A stretch of DNA of 10,707 nt from an uncultured Clostridia bacterium (GCA_947385505.1 CANDLP010000042.1:1-10707); one strand, 5' to 3'. Shown: positions 1 to 7,274, numbered from the stretch's first letter. Numbers and translations are program-made. Notes: generated by a model not told the origin, from the sequence alone.

Positions 1-45
1 GATGACGCTCCGTGACTGGAGTTCAGACGTGTGCTCTTCCGATCT
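1..45. other. Illumina sequencing adapter (assembly contamination)
   Basis: Bases 12-45 match the TruSeq index-read adapter, running from GTGACTGGAGTTCAGACG to GCTCTTCCGATCT. Bases 1-3 (GAT) fit the end of the P7 arm. Bases 4-11 (GACGCTCC) sit where the 8-base i7 index belongs, which is an inference from adapter layout. The translated plus strand gives DWSSDVCSSDL, a peptide typical of adapter contamination in protein databases. Genomic sequence begins at base 46, so this is a contig end and nothing here should be read as biology. Confidence 0.97.
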
Positions 46-1384
46 ACAGCATATTAACGGGCTTTTGAAGCTGTTCGCCGTAAAGCTTGAACATAGCCAG
101 CGCCGACTGAATCTGAGTTCTGCTGAGCTTCGGAAAATCGTCCCATACAAAATCCATTGTGGTTTTGGGGCTGGTGAGTCTTAACTCCTGTAACTGGTCA
201 AAATATCCGATTTTAAGCCAGTCCGCAATATATGCGCTGCCTTCACCCTTAAGCTTGCCCAGTACAAGCTTCATCAGACTGGATTTTCCACAGCCGTTGG
301 AGCCCAGCAAAAACACCCTTTCACCATATTTTATCTCAAATTCGGCGTTTCTGAAAAGCTCTTTATCTCCTATTTTAAGGGATAAATCCTTTGCACTGAT
401 AACATCGGTTCCGTGTGCAAGACGGCAGGGTATCTGAAAATGTATTTTCCGTCTGGGAGGGGGAGGTGGGACAAGCTCTTTTCTGATGCGCTCTATCTGT
501 TTTTCCTTTGAGCGTATGGTGATATAGTTATGCTCTTGATTAAAGCGTCTCTGCTGTTCTATTATCCCCTCTATACGGTGTATTTCCTCCGTCATTTCCG
601 TATATTTTTTTGTGAGATAGGTCACCCTTTCGTCATACTGTCTTAAATACTCAGTATAATTTCCCTTATAGGTATCCAAGGTAAAATTATCCAAAGCAAA
701 AGTTTTATTTGTCACCTTATCGAGAAAATAGCGATCGTGGGAAATAACTATATATGCTCCTTTAAATTCCAGTAAAAAGCTTTCAAGCCATTCGGACGCT
801 TCTATGTCCAGATGGTTTGTGGGCTCGTCCAGCAGCAAAAGCTTTGCACCCGAAAGCAGCAGCTTAACCAGCTGAAGCTTTGAGCGTTCCCCTCCGCTTA
901 AGACCTTTACCGGTTTTTTCAATTCTTCTTTTTTAAACCCCATTCCTATAAGCATACTTTCAGTTCGCGCGCGGAATGTAAGTCCTCCCTCGTCCTGAAA
1001 ACGTTCGGTAAGATTCATTTGCTTTTCCAGAAGCTTTGCGTCAGTATCGCCGCCGTCTATTCTGCTGTGAAGGGAATCAAGCTCTTTTTCAGTTTCCATA
1101 AGTGTTCCGAATACGGATAATGCTTCTTCGTAAACGCTTATTTCGTCGTTTCTAAGAACATGCTGTTCCATAAAGCCCACCGTAAGACCGGCTTGTTTTA
1201 TTATCGCACCTTCGTGGTCTTCCGGCTCTATGCCTGCAAGCATACGGAAAAGAGTGGTTTTCCCCGCTCCGTTTACTCCGGCAAGACCTATTCTATCGTT
1301 TTCGTCAACCGCAAAATTGACGTTTGAAAACAACACTCTTTCACCGAAGCTTACGGCTATATCCTTTCCCTGTAAAATTATCAT
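46..1384 (-). CDS. ABC-F family ATPase (ribosome-associated translation factor), 3' end truncated by adapter
   Basis: This is a soluble twin-ATPase of the ABC-F family, whose members bind the ribosomal E site and act on stalled or antibiotic-blocked ribosomes. It has no membrane segments. Visible in domain 1 are Walker A GVNGAGKTT (36-44), Q-loop Gln74, signature LSGGE (162-166), Walker B LLLLDEPTNHLD (182-193) and the switch ISHDRYFLD (214-222). A charged helical linker (about 240-304) and a PPPPP run (306-310) follow. Domain 2 has Walker A GSNGCGKSS (361-369). The protein ends at KPVNML, exactly where a second SGGE signature is expected. The apparent TAG stop at 44-46 uses two adapter bases and is artificial. 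The ATG is preceded by GAAAGGCGG, 9 bases upstream. A length of 446 residues is short for ABC-F (usually more than 500). The linker resembles YdiF/YheS-type members, but I cannot name the subfamily, and a resistance role is not indicated. Confidence 0.93.
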
Positions 1385-1493
1385 ATCTGTATATCCGCCT
1401 TTCTGATTTTAGCGGCAAAGCTTAAAAAACGTATTCGCACAGCGCCAAAAAGACAATAATAAAATTGCAATAAGCCAAAAATATCGGCACAGC

Positions 1494-1530
1494 AAAAAGG
1501 GGAAAATCCTTCCGACCTTCCCCGATTTTT
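1494..1530 (-). terminator. Rho-independent terminator after the foldase lipoprotein gene
   Basis: GGGGAA at 1499-1504 pairs with TTCCCC at 1518-1523 around a 13-base loop. Read on the minus strand, the stem is followed by CCTTTTT-type sequence (1498-1494). It lies 24 bases past the stop of the minus-strand lipoprotein gene. The plus strand also has a T run (1526-1530), so the structure could stop transcription both ways. Confidence 0.7.
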
Positions 1531-1547
1531 ATTATATACGTTTTTAA

Positions 1548-2807
1548 TTATCCGCCCATATTAAACATCTGTGAATAATAATTCTGATATTGTATCTGAG
1601 TAATGGTGGTAAGTCCGTTAATTGCATTCTCCGCCTGATCCTTGGCATAATCAGGAGCGGATCCGTTAACTTCGGAAGTATACGAGGCGTATTTATCCTT
1701 AAATACGTTTTCCATATCGTCGCCCTTAAGCTCCTGGAGAGCAGTCTGGGTGTAATTTTTTACATAATCGGTCTCATCTTCCCCGTCGGCGCCTTCGGTT
1801 TCCAGAACGTCAGGCCTTTGCACCACATAATAATATGCATCGGTTTTAAGCACTGTCGTAGTGTTCTTTTCCTGCTCAAACAGCGCTTCAACAAACTCTT
1901 CGCTGGGGGAAACGGAAGTTTTTGCGATAAGGCTGTTGTATTCGCTGTCTTTCTTTACCTCTTCGGCAGAGGAATCCGAACCGCTGTTATCTTCGTCCTC
2001 TTCTCCGGACTGTTCCTTAAGATATTTCTGGTGAGCGGCATAAACCTCCGCAAACGAAGCTCCGTCGCTGAGCTTGTTTTTATATTCATTGGCAAGGTCT
2101 TCAAGCTTTTTAAGCTCCGCTTCGTCTGTTATAAGATTACCCTCGCTGTCCTTAAGGGAAACGCTGAAATAACGGGTCAAAGAATAGTTGTCATCGATCC
2201 ATTTTCTGATATCCTCCATCGGCACTTCTTCCGTGCCGCCCTCGCTGTAATAGTGCTCAAAAATTTCCGAAGCGCGGTAGGTGTTTATTGTGTAATCCCT
2301 GAAAGATGACTTAGAAACGCCTATCGACTCAAAGTAATCCCCTAAGGTATCCGCCCCCTTAAGGTAGGAGAAAGCAGTCATACTGCTGTATGAGGATACG
2401 TCAAAGCCCCATTGCGCCTGATAAAGATCGTTTACGGTTTCTTGGGTTTCCTCGTCAAATTTTATTCCCAGACTGTCGAAAATTTCGTTCACCGCCACAT
2501 GGCGTTTGCAGTAATTTTCAGTTTCCCTTTTAACATAATCGGTAAAAGAGATTCCGTCCACTGTCTGATTGTAATAATCAAAGCCCTCGGCGCTTGTGTC
2601 AAGGTCGGGCTGTTCCTCCTGAAGCTTTTGAGTGGCGTCGGCGTAGGCGTGCCCGCTGTAAAGGATATAAATTCCTGCGGGTATGTCCTCACCGTTGACT
2701 GTCATAGCTCTCGATACGCTTTGAGAACAGCCTGACAGTGTCAGAAGGGAAACCGCGGTCAGAGCGGCGGCAGTTACCGAAGCCGTTATTTTCTTTTTTA
2801 ATGACAT
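1548..2807 (-). CDS. SurA/PrsA-like foldase lipoprotein (degenerate parvulin-type)
   Basis: This is a predicted extracytoplasmic lipoprotein chaperone of 419 residues. A KKK-led signal peptide ends in lipobox LSGC, with lipidated Cys27. Mature residues 33-60 (AMTVNGEDIPAGIYILYSG) resemble the start of SurA/trigger-factor-like N-terminal chaperone domains. Residues about 90-190 are helical and charged. Residues 209-255 (LTRYFSVSLKD, then a long helix, then LSDGASFAEVYA) and 316-332 (TTVLKTDAYYYVVQRPDV) look like the two halves of a parvulin PPIase domain. They are separated by an acidic Ser/Asp/Glu insertion (265-289). I do not see a clean parvulin active site, so isomerase activity is doubtful. 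The C-terminus is rich in Gln, Asn and Tyr. The start is ATG with AAGGAAGG upstream (AAAAGGAAGGAATTAAAA before the ATG). The gene is flanked by terminators on both sides, so it is probably monocistronic. PrsA is the nearest named role, held with moderate confidence. Confidence 0.8.
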   Translation of the reverse strand: MSLKKKITASVTAAALTAVSLLTLSGCSQSVSRAMTVNGEDIPAGIYILYSGHAYADATQKLQEEQPDLDTSAEGFDYYNQTVDGISFTDYVKRETENYCKRHVAVNEIFDSLGIKFDEETQETVNDLYQAQWGFDVSSYSSMTAFSYLKGADTLGDYFESIGVSKSSFRDYTINTYRASEIFEHYYSEGGTEEVPMEDIRKWIDDNYSLTRYFSVSLKDSEGNLITDEAELKKLEDLANEYKNKLSDGASFAEVYAAHQKYLKEQSGEEDEDNSGSDSSAEEVKKDSEYNSLIAKTSVSPSEEFVEALFEQEKNTTTVLKTDAYYYVVQRPDVLETEGADGEDETDYVKNYTQTALQELKGDDMENVFKDKYASYTSEVNGSAPDYAKDQAENAINGLTTITQIQYQNYYSQMFNMGG

Positions 2808-2880
2808 TTTTAATTCCTTCCTTTTGCTCTTTTATGGTATTTTACCTTATGAAATTGATATTCTTGTGTGCATATCCGAA

Positions 2881-2922
2881 AAAAGCGCAAAAAACGGTAA
2901 AATTTTAATTTTTTCAGCGCTT
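2881..2922 (-). terminator. Hairpin terminator downstream of pheT
   Basis: AAGCGC (2883-2888) pairs with GCGCTT (2917-2922). Just inside, AAAAAA (2889-2894) pairs with TTTTTT (2909-2914), with a CA bulge between the two stems. On the minus strand, GCGC is followed by a TTTTTT run. It begins 5 bases past the pheT stop codon and separates pheST from the lipoprotein gene. Confidence 0.65.
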
Positions 2923-2926
2923 AAAA

Positions 2927-5341
2927 TCAGGTTCTTAAAGTAATATCTTTCTCCGAAAGAGCGTTGATTATTTTTCCAACCGCCTTATCGCATTCCTCAT
3001 CGGTCAAAGTACCGTCAACTTTTCTGAAAGTCAATTTATAAGACAAGCTCTTTTTCCCTTCCGGTATCTGTTCGCCAGTATAAATATCAAAAAGCTGTAC
3101 GCTTTCAAGGTGCTTGGCATTATTGGATATTATTCCGGTAATTTCCCCGTTTGATACCTCTTCATCGCAAACTAAGCTCAAATCCCTTATGGAAGCGGGG
3201 AAGCGGGGAAGGGCAGTATACTTAACGTCGGGATCGGAACACTCCAAAAGCTCCTCAAGCTTTATAACAAGCATATAAACTCTCGTTTTATCAATCCCGT
3301 AATTTTCCGCCGCAAGAGGGTGTATCTCGCCGCATACGCCTATTACCTTGCCGCCCTCCGCCGTTATCTCGGCGCAGCGCCCCGTGTGAAAGCTTCGGTT
3401 GGAACGAAGGGCAGTGAATAGCGGCTTAACCCCGCACTTGTCAAATACTTCCTCGGCAATGCCCTTTATGGTAAAGAAATCTTCCTTTTCGCCGTAAACA
3501 GTACAAATCAAAACTTCCTTTTCAACGGGAAGCTCGTTTTTATCGCCTACGGGATGATACTCTCTCCCTATCTCGAAAAATCTTCCGCTTAAGGTGCGGT
3601 TATTGATATTTCGCGCCGCAACTTCCATCATTGAGGGGATCAGACTTGTACGCATTACGCTTGTATCCTCGCCCAAAGGATTTATAATCTCAACGCTTGC
3701 GCGCTCCGATTCGTCTATTCTGCACTTTTCATAGTTCTTTGGCGAAATAAAGCTGAATGTCATAGTTTCGCGGCAGCCTTGCGCCGTCATTATATTTATA
3801 AGCTTTGCCGTCAGAAGTTCCTTCGGCGTAAGAACATTGTGGGAAGCCAGCTTCGGAACGGTGCTCTCTATCCTGTTGTAGCCGTAAATGCGGGCTACCT
3901 CCTCCGCAAGATCGCAGGGGCGCTCAATATCAATCCTCACTGCCGGTGGGGTAACGGTTTTAGTCGTTTCGTCGTAAGCAAAGTCAAGGCGTTTCAAGCT
4001 TTCTATCTGCTCCGATTCGGGTATATTTGCTCCCAAGAAATTATTTATCCATTCCGCGTCAAGCTTAAGGCGCTTAGGTTCCTTAACCACGGGGTAAACG
4101 TCGATAACGTTCTTTACCACTTCGCCGCAGCCTAAAAGCTCAACCAATTCCAAAGCCCGATACAACGCGTTCTTTGCGTTTTCGGGGTCAAGACCTTTTT
4201 CAAACCTTGAGCTGGACTCCGTCCTCACTCCCGCTTTTTTTGCGGTACGGCGGACGTTCACGCCGTCGAAACAGGCGGACTCGAAAATAACCTCTTCGGT
4301 ATCGTCGTTTATCCCGCTGTTTAATCCCCCCATAACGCCCGCAAGCGCCATAGGCTCCTTTTCGTTGCAGATAACCAGCATATCTTCGGACAGGTTAAGC
4401 TCGGGGGTTTTGTCGTCAAGGAGCTTGAGCACTTCGCCGTTTTTCGCGTTTCTTACCACTATTTTATCGCCTTCCACATACTTCGCGTCAAAGGCGTGCA
4501 TCGGATGACCGTATTCCAGCATTACAAAGTTGGTTATATCCACAAAATTATTTATGGCGCGAACTCCGCTCGCCCTCAGCCTTTCAGCCAGCCAGCGGGG
4601 GGAGGGGGCAAGCTTTATGTTTTTCACCTTTGCCGCCATATATCTTAAACAAAGCTTGTCATTTTCCACGGTTACGGAAAGCTCTTTGTTGATATCCCCT
4701 TCTATGCCCTTAAATTCAGGAGTTTTAAGCTCAAAGGGCAGACGGAAGGCAGCGTGAGCCTCTCTCGCAAGTCCTATCACCGACAGACAGTCGGGGCGGT
4801 TGTTGGTTATCTCAAATTCCACAACGGTATCGTCGATCCCTACCGCCTTTACAACGTCTTCGCCGATAACAAACTTGTCGAAATCGGGGTCTTCGTTAAA
4901 AATAAGTATACCGTCGGGGGAAGCGTAAGGAAAATCGCTGTTTTCCATGCCCAGTTCGTCAGAGCTGCACATCATGCCTAAGCTTTCCACGCCTCTGAGC
5001 TTTCCCTTCTTTATTTTCATAACGGTGTTGTTATGGCGGTCTATGCAGATTCCGCCGTCAAGCACAACGGGCACCACCGCGCCCACATAAAGGTTTTGCG
5101 CGGCGGTCACTATCTGAACGGGCGCGTCCCTGCCCACGTCCAATTGACATACCCACAGCTTTTCGCTGTCGGCGTGCTTTTCTATTTGAATAACCTTGCC
5201 TACCACAATATTTTTCAGCGGCTCCGAAAGATCCCTGTAAGTCTCGACCTTTGAACCGCTCATTGTCATACCGTCGACGAATTCCTTTATCGGCATATCG
5301 GCTTTAACGTAGTCGTTAAGCCATTTCATTGATAAATCCAA
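2927..5341 (-). CDS. pheT: Phenylalanine--tRNA ligase, beta subunit
   Basis: This is the beta subunit of the cytoplasmic alpha2-beta2 enzyme that charges tRNA-Phe. It carries tRNA-binding and editing functions. At 804 residues it is full length for the bacterial family. Order seen: N-terminal MDLSMKWLNDYV, EMAP-like tRNA-binding domain (about 40-155), the hallmark FEITNNRPDCLSVIGLAREAHA (about 176-197), the B3/B4 editing region (about 215-385, with VRAINNFVDITNFVMLEYGHPMHAFD), B5 (about 400-475, with EEVARIYGYNRI), a catalytic-like module, and a C-terminal anticodon-binding FDX-ACB domain (about 710-804, from LPRFPASIRDLSLV to the end). The start is TTG at 5341, because AAGGAGG lies 8 bases upstream of it. 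An in-frame ATG at 5329 would be 20 bases from that site. It is 47 bases downstream of pheS with no terminator between them, so the two are co-transcribed. Confidence 0.98.
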   Translation of the reverse strand: MDLSMKWLNDYVKADMPIKEFVDGMTMSGSKVETYRDLSEPLKNIVVGKVIQIEKHADSEKLWVCQLDVGRDAPVQIVTAAQNLYVGAVVPVVLDGGICIDRHNNTVMKIKKGKLRGVESLGMMCSSDELGMENSDFPYASPDGILIFNEDPDFDKFVIGEDVVKAVGIDDTVVEFEITNNRPDCLSVIGLAREAHAAFRLPFELKTPEFKGIEGDINKELSVTVENDKLCLRYMAAKVKNIKLAPSPRWLAERLRASGVRAINNFVDITNFVMLEYGHPMHAFDAKYVEGDKIVVRNAKNGEVLKLLDDKTPELNLSEDMLVICNEKEPMALAGVMGGLNSGINDDTEEVIFESACFDGVNVRRTAKKAGVRTESSSRFEKGLDPENAKNALYRALELVELLGCGEVVKNVIDVYPVVKEPKRLKLDAEWINNFLGANIPESEQIESLKRLDFAYDETTKTVTPPAVRIDIERPCDLAEEVARIYGYNRIESTVPKLASHNVLTPKELLTAKLINIMTAQGCRETMTFSFISPKNYEKCRIDESERASVEIINPLGEDTSVMRTSLIPSMMEVAARNINNRTLSGRFFEIGREYHPVGDKNELPVEKEVLICTVYGEKEDFFTIKGIAEEVFDKCGVKPLFTALRSNRSFHTGRCAEITAEGGKVIGVCGEIHPLAAENYGIDKTRVYMLVIKLEELLECSDPDVKYTALPRFPASIRDLSLVCDEEVSNGEITGIISNNAKHLESVQLFDIYTGEQIPEGKKSLSYKLTFRKVDGTLTDEECDKAVGKIINALSEKDITLRT

Positions 5342-5349
5342 CGGAATTT

Positions 5350-5356
5350 CCTCCTT
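5350..5356 (-). promoter_or_regulatory. Ribosome binding site deciding the TTG start of pheT
   Basis: The minus strand reads AAGGAGG here, a near-perfect Shine-Dalgarno. The gap to TTG (5341-5339) is 8 bases; the gap to the in-frame ATG (5329) is 20. This supports the TTG start and the MDLS N-terminus. Confidence 0.85.
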
Positions 5357-5388
5357 ATATACCTTATCTATATCTTATATAATCACTG

Positions 5389-6408
5389 TCAGAACTGTTT
5401 CAAAAATCTGAGATCGTTTTCATACAAAAGACGCAAATCGTCAATGGCGTATCTCATCATGGCGAGACGTTCCAAGCCGATTCCGAAAGCAAAGCCGCTG
5501 TATACGTCAGGATCGATGCCGCAGTTCAAAAGCACCTGCGGGTGAACCACGCCGCAGCCTAAAAGCTCGATCCAACCCTCGCCCTTACAGAGGGGGCAGC
5601 CCTTTCCGCCGCACTTGAAGCATGAGAAATCCGCTTCGGCGGAGGGTTCGGTATAGGGGAAATGGTGAGGGCGGAAGCGGATTTTCACATCATTTCCGTA
5701 AAGCCTTTTGGCGAAAGTTTCTATTGTTCCCTTAAGGTCGCCGAAAGTGATCCCTTTGTCAACCACAAGCCCCTCGCACTGGTGGAAAATCGGGCTGTGA
5801 GTGGCGTCAACCGAGTCGTTTCTGTACACTTTTCCGGGGGTTATTAAATCGATAGGGGGGGTGTTTTTAATCATATTACTAATCTGAAAGGAGCTTGTGT
5901 GAGTGCGGAGCAATATTTTTTCGGTTATATAAAAAGTATCCTGCATATCGCGGGCGGGGTGACCCTCGTCGGTATTGAGCATATCGAAAACGTACTTTGT
6001 TTCCTCCACCTCTGGACCGTCGACTATGGAGTATCCCATGCCTTTAAAAATCTCCTTAAGCTCGTCAAGAACGATGTTAAGGGGGTGGCGGCTGCCCTGT
6101 TCGATTTTTTTACCGGGGAGGGTTACGTCGAGAACTTCTTTTTTGAGTTTACGTTCGGTGTCTAAGTTTTTAAGCTGTTCTCTTCTTCGGGCTATATCGG
6201 TTTCGATCACTTGTCTTACTTCGTTGGCGAGTTGTCCGATGACGGGTCTTTCTTCGGCGGAAAGCTTACCCATTTGTTTCAGAATGGCGGTAAGCTCGCC
6301 TTTTTTTCCCAAAAGCCGTATTTTGAGATCGTCTACGGATTTTATATCGGAAGCGTTTTGTATTTCCGCGAGAGCCTGCTTCTGAATATTGTCAAGCTGC
6401 TCCTTCAA
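5389..6408 (-). CDS. pheS: Phenylalanine--tRNA ligase, alpha subunit
   Basis: This is the catalytic class II subunit of phenylalanyl-tRNA synthetase. It activates phenylalanine with ATP and, with PheT, charges tRNA-Phe. At 339 residues it has the normal family length. An N-terminal coiled-coil arm (about 1-90) is followed by the catalytic core with HPARDMQDTFY (150-160), RTHTSSFQ (168-175), KVYRNDSVDATHSPIFHQCEG (motif 2, from 193), FRPHHFPYTEPSAE (245-258) and GFAFGIGLERLAMM (motif 3, 305-318). A four-Cys cluster C263-x2-C266-x4-C271-x2-C274 could hold a metal; similar clusters occur in other Firmicutes PheS proteins. The start is TTG at 6408: the same frame has a TGA at 6417-6415, three codons upstream, and no ATG intervenes. 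AGAAGGGA lies 10 bases before the TTG. It is the first gene of the pheST operon, with a leader of about 150 nt and no T-box motif. Confidence 0.98.
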   Translation of the reverse strand: MKEQLDNIQKQALAEIQNASDIKSVDDLKIRLLGKKGELTAILKQMGKLSAEERPVIGQLANEVRQVIETDIARRREQLKNLDTERKLKKEVLDVTLPGKKIEQGSRHPLNIVLDELKEIFKGMGYSIVDGPEVEETKYVFDMLNTDEGHPARDMQDTFYITEKILLRTHTSSFQISNMIKNTPPIDLITPGKVYRNDSVDATHSPIFHQCEGLVVDKGITFGDLKGTIETFAKRLYGNDVKIRFRPHHFPYTEPSAEADFSCFKCGGKGCPLCKGEGWIELLGCGVVHPQVLLNCGIDPDVYSGFAFGIGLERLAMMRYAIDDLRLLYENDLRFLKQF

Positions 6409-6418
6409 ATAGTATCAT

Positions 6419-6426
6419 TCCCTTCT
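6419..6426 (-). promoter_or_regulatory. Ribosome binding site for the TTG start of pheS
   Basis: The minus strand reads AGAAGGGA, 10 bases before TTG (6408-6406). An ATG at 6418-6416 abuts this site, but it is out of frame with pheS and opens only an 8-codon frame ending at 6392. With the in-frame stop just upstream, TTG is the only sensible pheS start. Confidence 0.75.
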
Positions 6427-6503
6427 TTTTTTGGGTCAACAGCCCTGTTTCAAAGCCTTTGTCCTTCGTATACAATAAGCGTTTTATTTTTGTTTGGGCA
6501 TAC

Positions 6504-6546
6504 ATTGCTCAAGATTAAATCATCAAGATTTAATCGGAGAAGCAAT
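6504..6546 (-). promoter_or_regulatory. Stem-loop in the pheST 5' leader
   Basis: GATTAAATC (6513-6521) and GATTTAATC (6527-6535) are perfect inverted 9-mers around a 5-base loop. An outer stem, ATTGCT (6504-6509) with AGCAAT (6541-6546), closes an asymmetric internal loop of 3 and 5 bases. It falls about 15-57 nt into the RNA predicted from the promoter at 6567-6595. No T run follows, so it is not a terminator. It may stabilise the transcript or bind a regulator; its function is unknown. Confidence 0.6.
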
Positions 6547-6566
6547 AAGGCTATTTTATCTTATAC

Positions 6567-6595
6567 ATTATAGCACATTGACCGTCAAGTTGCAA
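6567..6595 (-). promoter_or_regulatory. Extended -10 sigma-A promoter for pheST
   Basis: On the minus strand, TTGCAA (6595-6590), a 17-base spacer and a perfect TATAAT (6572-6567) are present. TG stands one base before the -10 (TGCTATAAT), making an extended -10. The predicted start is near 6560, which gives a pheS leader of about 150 nt. Confidence 0.75.
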
Positions 6596-6660
6596 GAGTT
6601 TAAGAAAATTTTTCCTTTTCAGATTCAGAATCCGGCTGCATTAAATTCTAATAAAACGAC

Positions 6661-6711
6661 GCTGATAACCGTTTAAAAAACAGATTATCTGTTTTTTAAA
6701 CGGTTATCAGC
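6661..6711 (-). terminator. 51-base perfect hairpin, likely mazF terminator
   Basis: Arms 6661-6684 and 6688-6711 are exact reverse complements, 24 pairs around a 3-base centre (TTA). It starts 11 bases past the mazF stop codon. The inner part (AAAAAACAGA / TCTGTTTTTT) has the form of a terminator stem with a U tract in both directions. The outer part (GCTGATAACCGTTT and its complement) is longer than termination needs. It insulates mazF from the pheST promoter 66 bases further on. I see no transposase or target duplication that would mark it as mobile. Confidence 0.7.
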
Positions 6712-6722
6712 AAAAAACACTA

Positions 6723-7067
6723 TTACTCCAGCCCGAAGCTCACAGAAAGCGCGTTGTCTACTTTGTGCATGGCGTCGTTGTCCAACTCGCCCATTCTTTC
6801 CTTAAGTCTTTTCTTATCTAATGTACGAACCTGCTCCAACAATACGATAGAGTCTTTTGCAAGCCCATACCGTTCAGCGTCCAATGTGATATGTGTGGGA
6901 AGCTTGGATTTTTCCTTCTGACTGGTGATAGCCGCCGCTATAACGGTGGGTGAGTGTCTGTTTCCCATATTGTTCTGTACGATAAGCACAGGTCTTACCC
7001 CACCCTGCTCCGATCCTACCACCGGACTCAGATCGGCGTAATAGATCTCGCCTCTTTTTACGGTCAT
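6723..7067 (-). CDS. mazF: MazF/EndoA-type mRNA interferase toxin, no antitoxin gene visible
   Basis: This is a PemK/MazF-fold endoribonuclease that cuts single-stranded mRNA at short motifs. At 114 residues it has the family length and closely follows Bacillus subtilis Endo[32 protein letters not shown] (3-33), [12 protein letters not shown] (39-50), KLPTHITLD (55-63), [17 protein letters not shown] (72-88). Arg25 and Thr48, known to be catalytic in the Bacillus enzyme, are both present, so the toxin looks active. The start is ATG with AGGAAAGGA 7 bases upstream. The usual partner (a short MazE/EndoAI gene just upstream) is missing: 7068-7240 holds only the leader and the promoter, and the next gene upstream is divergent. 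The antitoxin may be elsewhere in the genome. Transcription is predicted from 7212-7240 and ends in the hairpin at 6661-6711. Confidence 0.95.
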   Translation of the reverse strand: MTVKRGEIYYADLSPVVGSEQGGVRPVLIVQNNMGNRHSPTVIAAAITSQKEKSKLPTHITLDAERYGLAKDSIVLLEQVRTLDKKRLKERMGELDNDAMHKVDNALSVSFGLE

Positions 7068-7151
7068 TTTAATATCCTTTCCTGAATTCGGAGCCGATTT
7101 TTGTTTTTAAACAATGCAGATCAGCTTCCGTTTTCCGATTCTTGTACTTTT

Positions 7152-7175
7152 ATTTTTAACCGTTTACGGAAAAAT
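7152..7175. promoter_or_regulatory. Interrupted dyad in the mazF leader
   Basis: ATTTTT (7152-7157) and AAAAAT (7170-7175) enclose CCG-TTTA-CGG (7160-7169), with two unpaired A residues on one side only. It lies about 30-53 nt into the predicted mazF RNA. It contains the 10-mer TAACCGTTTA (7157-7166), which also occurs in the hairpin after mazF. It could be an operator or an RNA stem; the sequence alone does not decide. Confidence 0.35.
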
Positions 7176-7211
7176 ATTCAATCGTAAAATTTTTTTGTAA
7201 TGTTGTATTGT

Positions 7212-7240
7212 ATTTTATTATCGCGGGCTTGTTTTGTCAA
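7212..7240 (-). promoter_or_regulatory. Sigma-A promoter for mazF
   Basis: On the minus strand, a perfect TTGACA (7240-7235), 17 bases and TAAAAT (7217-7212) are present. The predicted start near 7205 leaves a leader of about 138 nt with no credible small ORF. Its -35 box is 34 bases from the -35 of the opposite promoter, so the two are divergent and back to back. Confidence 0.7.
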
Positions 7241-7274
7241 CTGTCCTGCAATTGTTCCCAAACCAAATTTTCGG

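Noticed and set aside
2..184. 60-residue plus-strand frame beginning MTLRDWSSDVCSSDL
   Set aside because: Its first part is translated adapter and the rest is antisense to the ABC-F gene.
1590..2309. 239-residue plus-strand frame opposite the foldase lipoprotein
   Set aside because: It is an antisense shadow: no ribosome site, no recognisable domain, and the opposite strand has a lipobox, a ribosome site and a terminator.
6409..6720. T-box riboswitch upstream of pheS
   Set aside because: No T-box core motif, specifier-type hairpin or antiterminator/terminator pair is visible on the minus strand.
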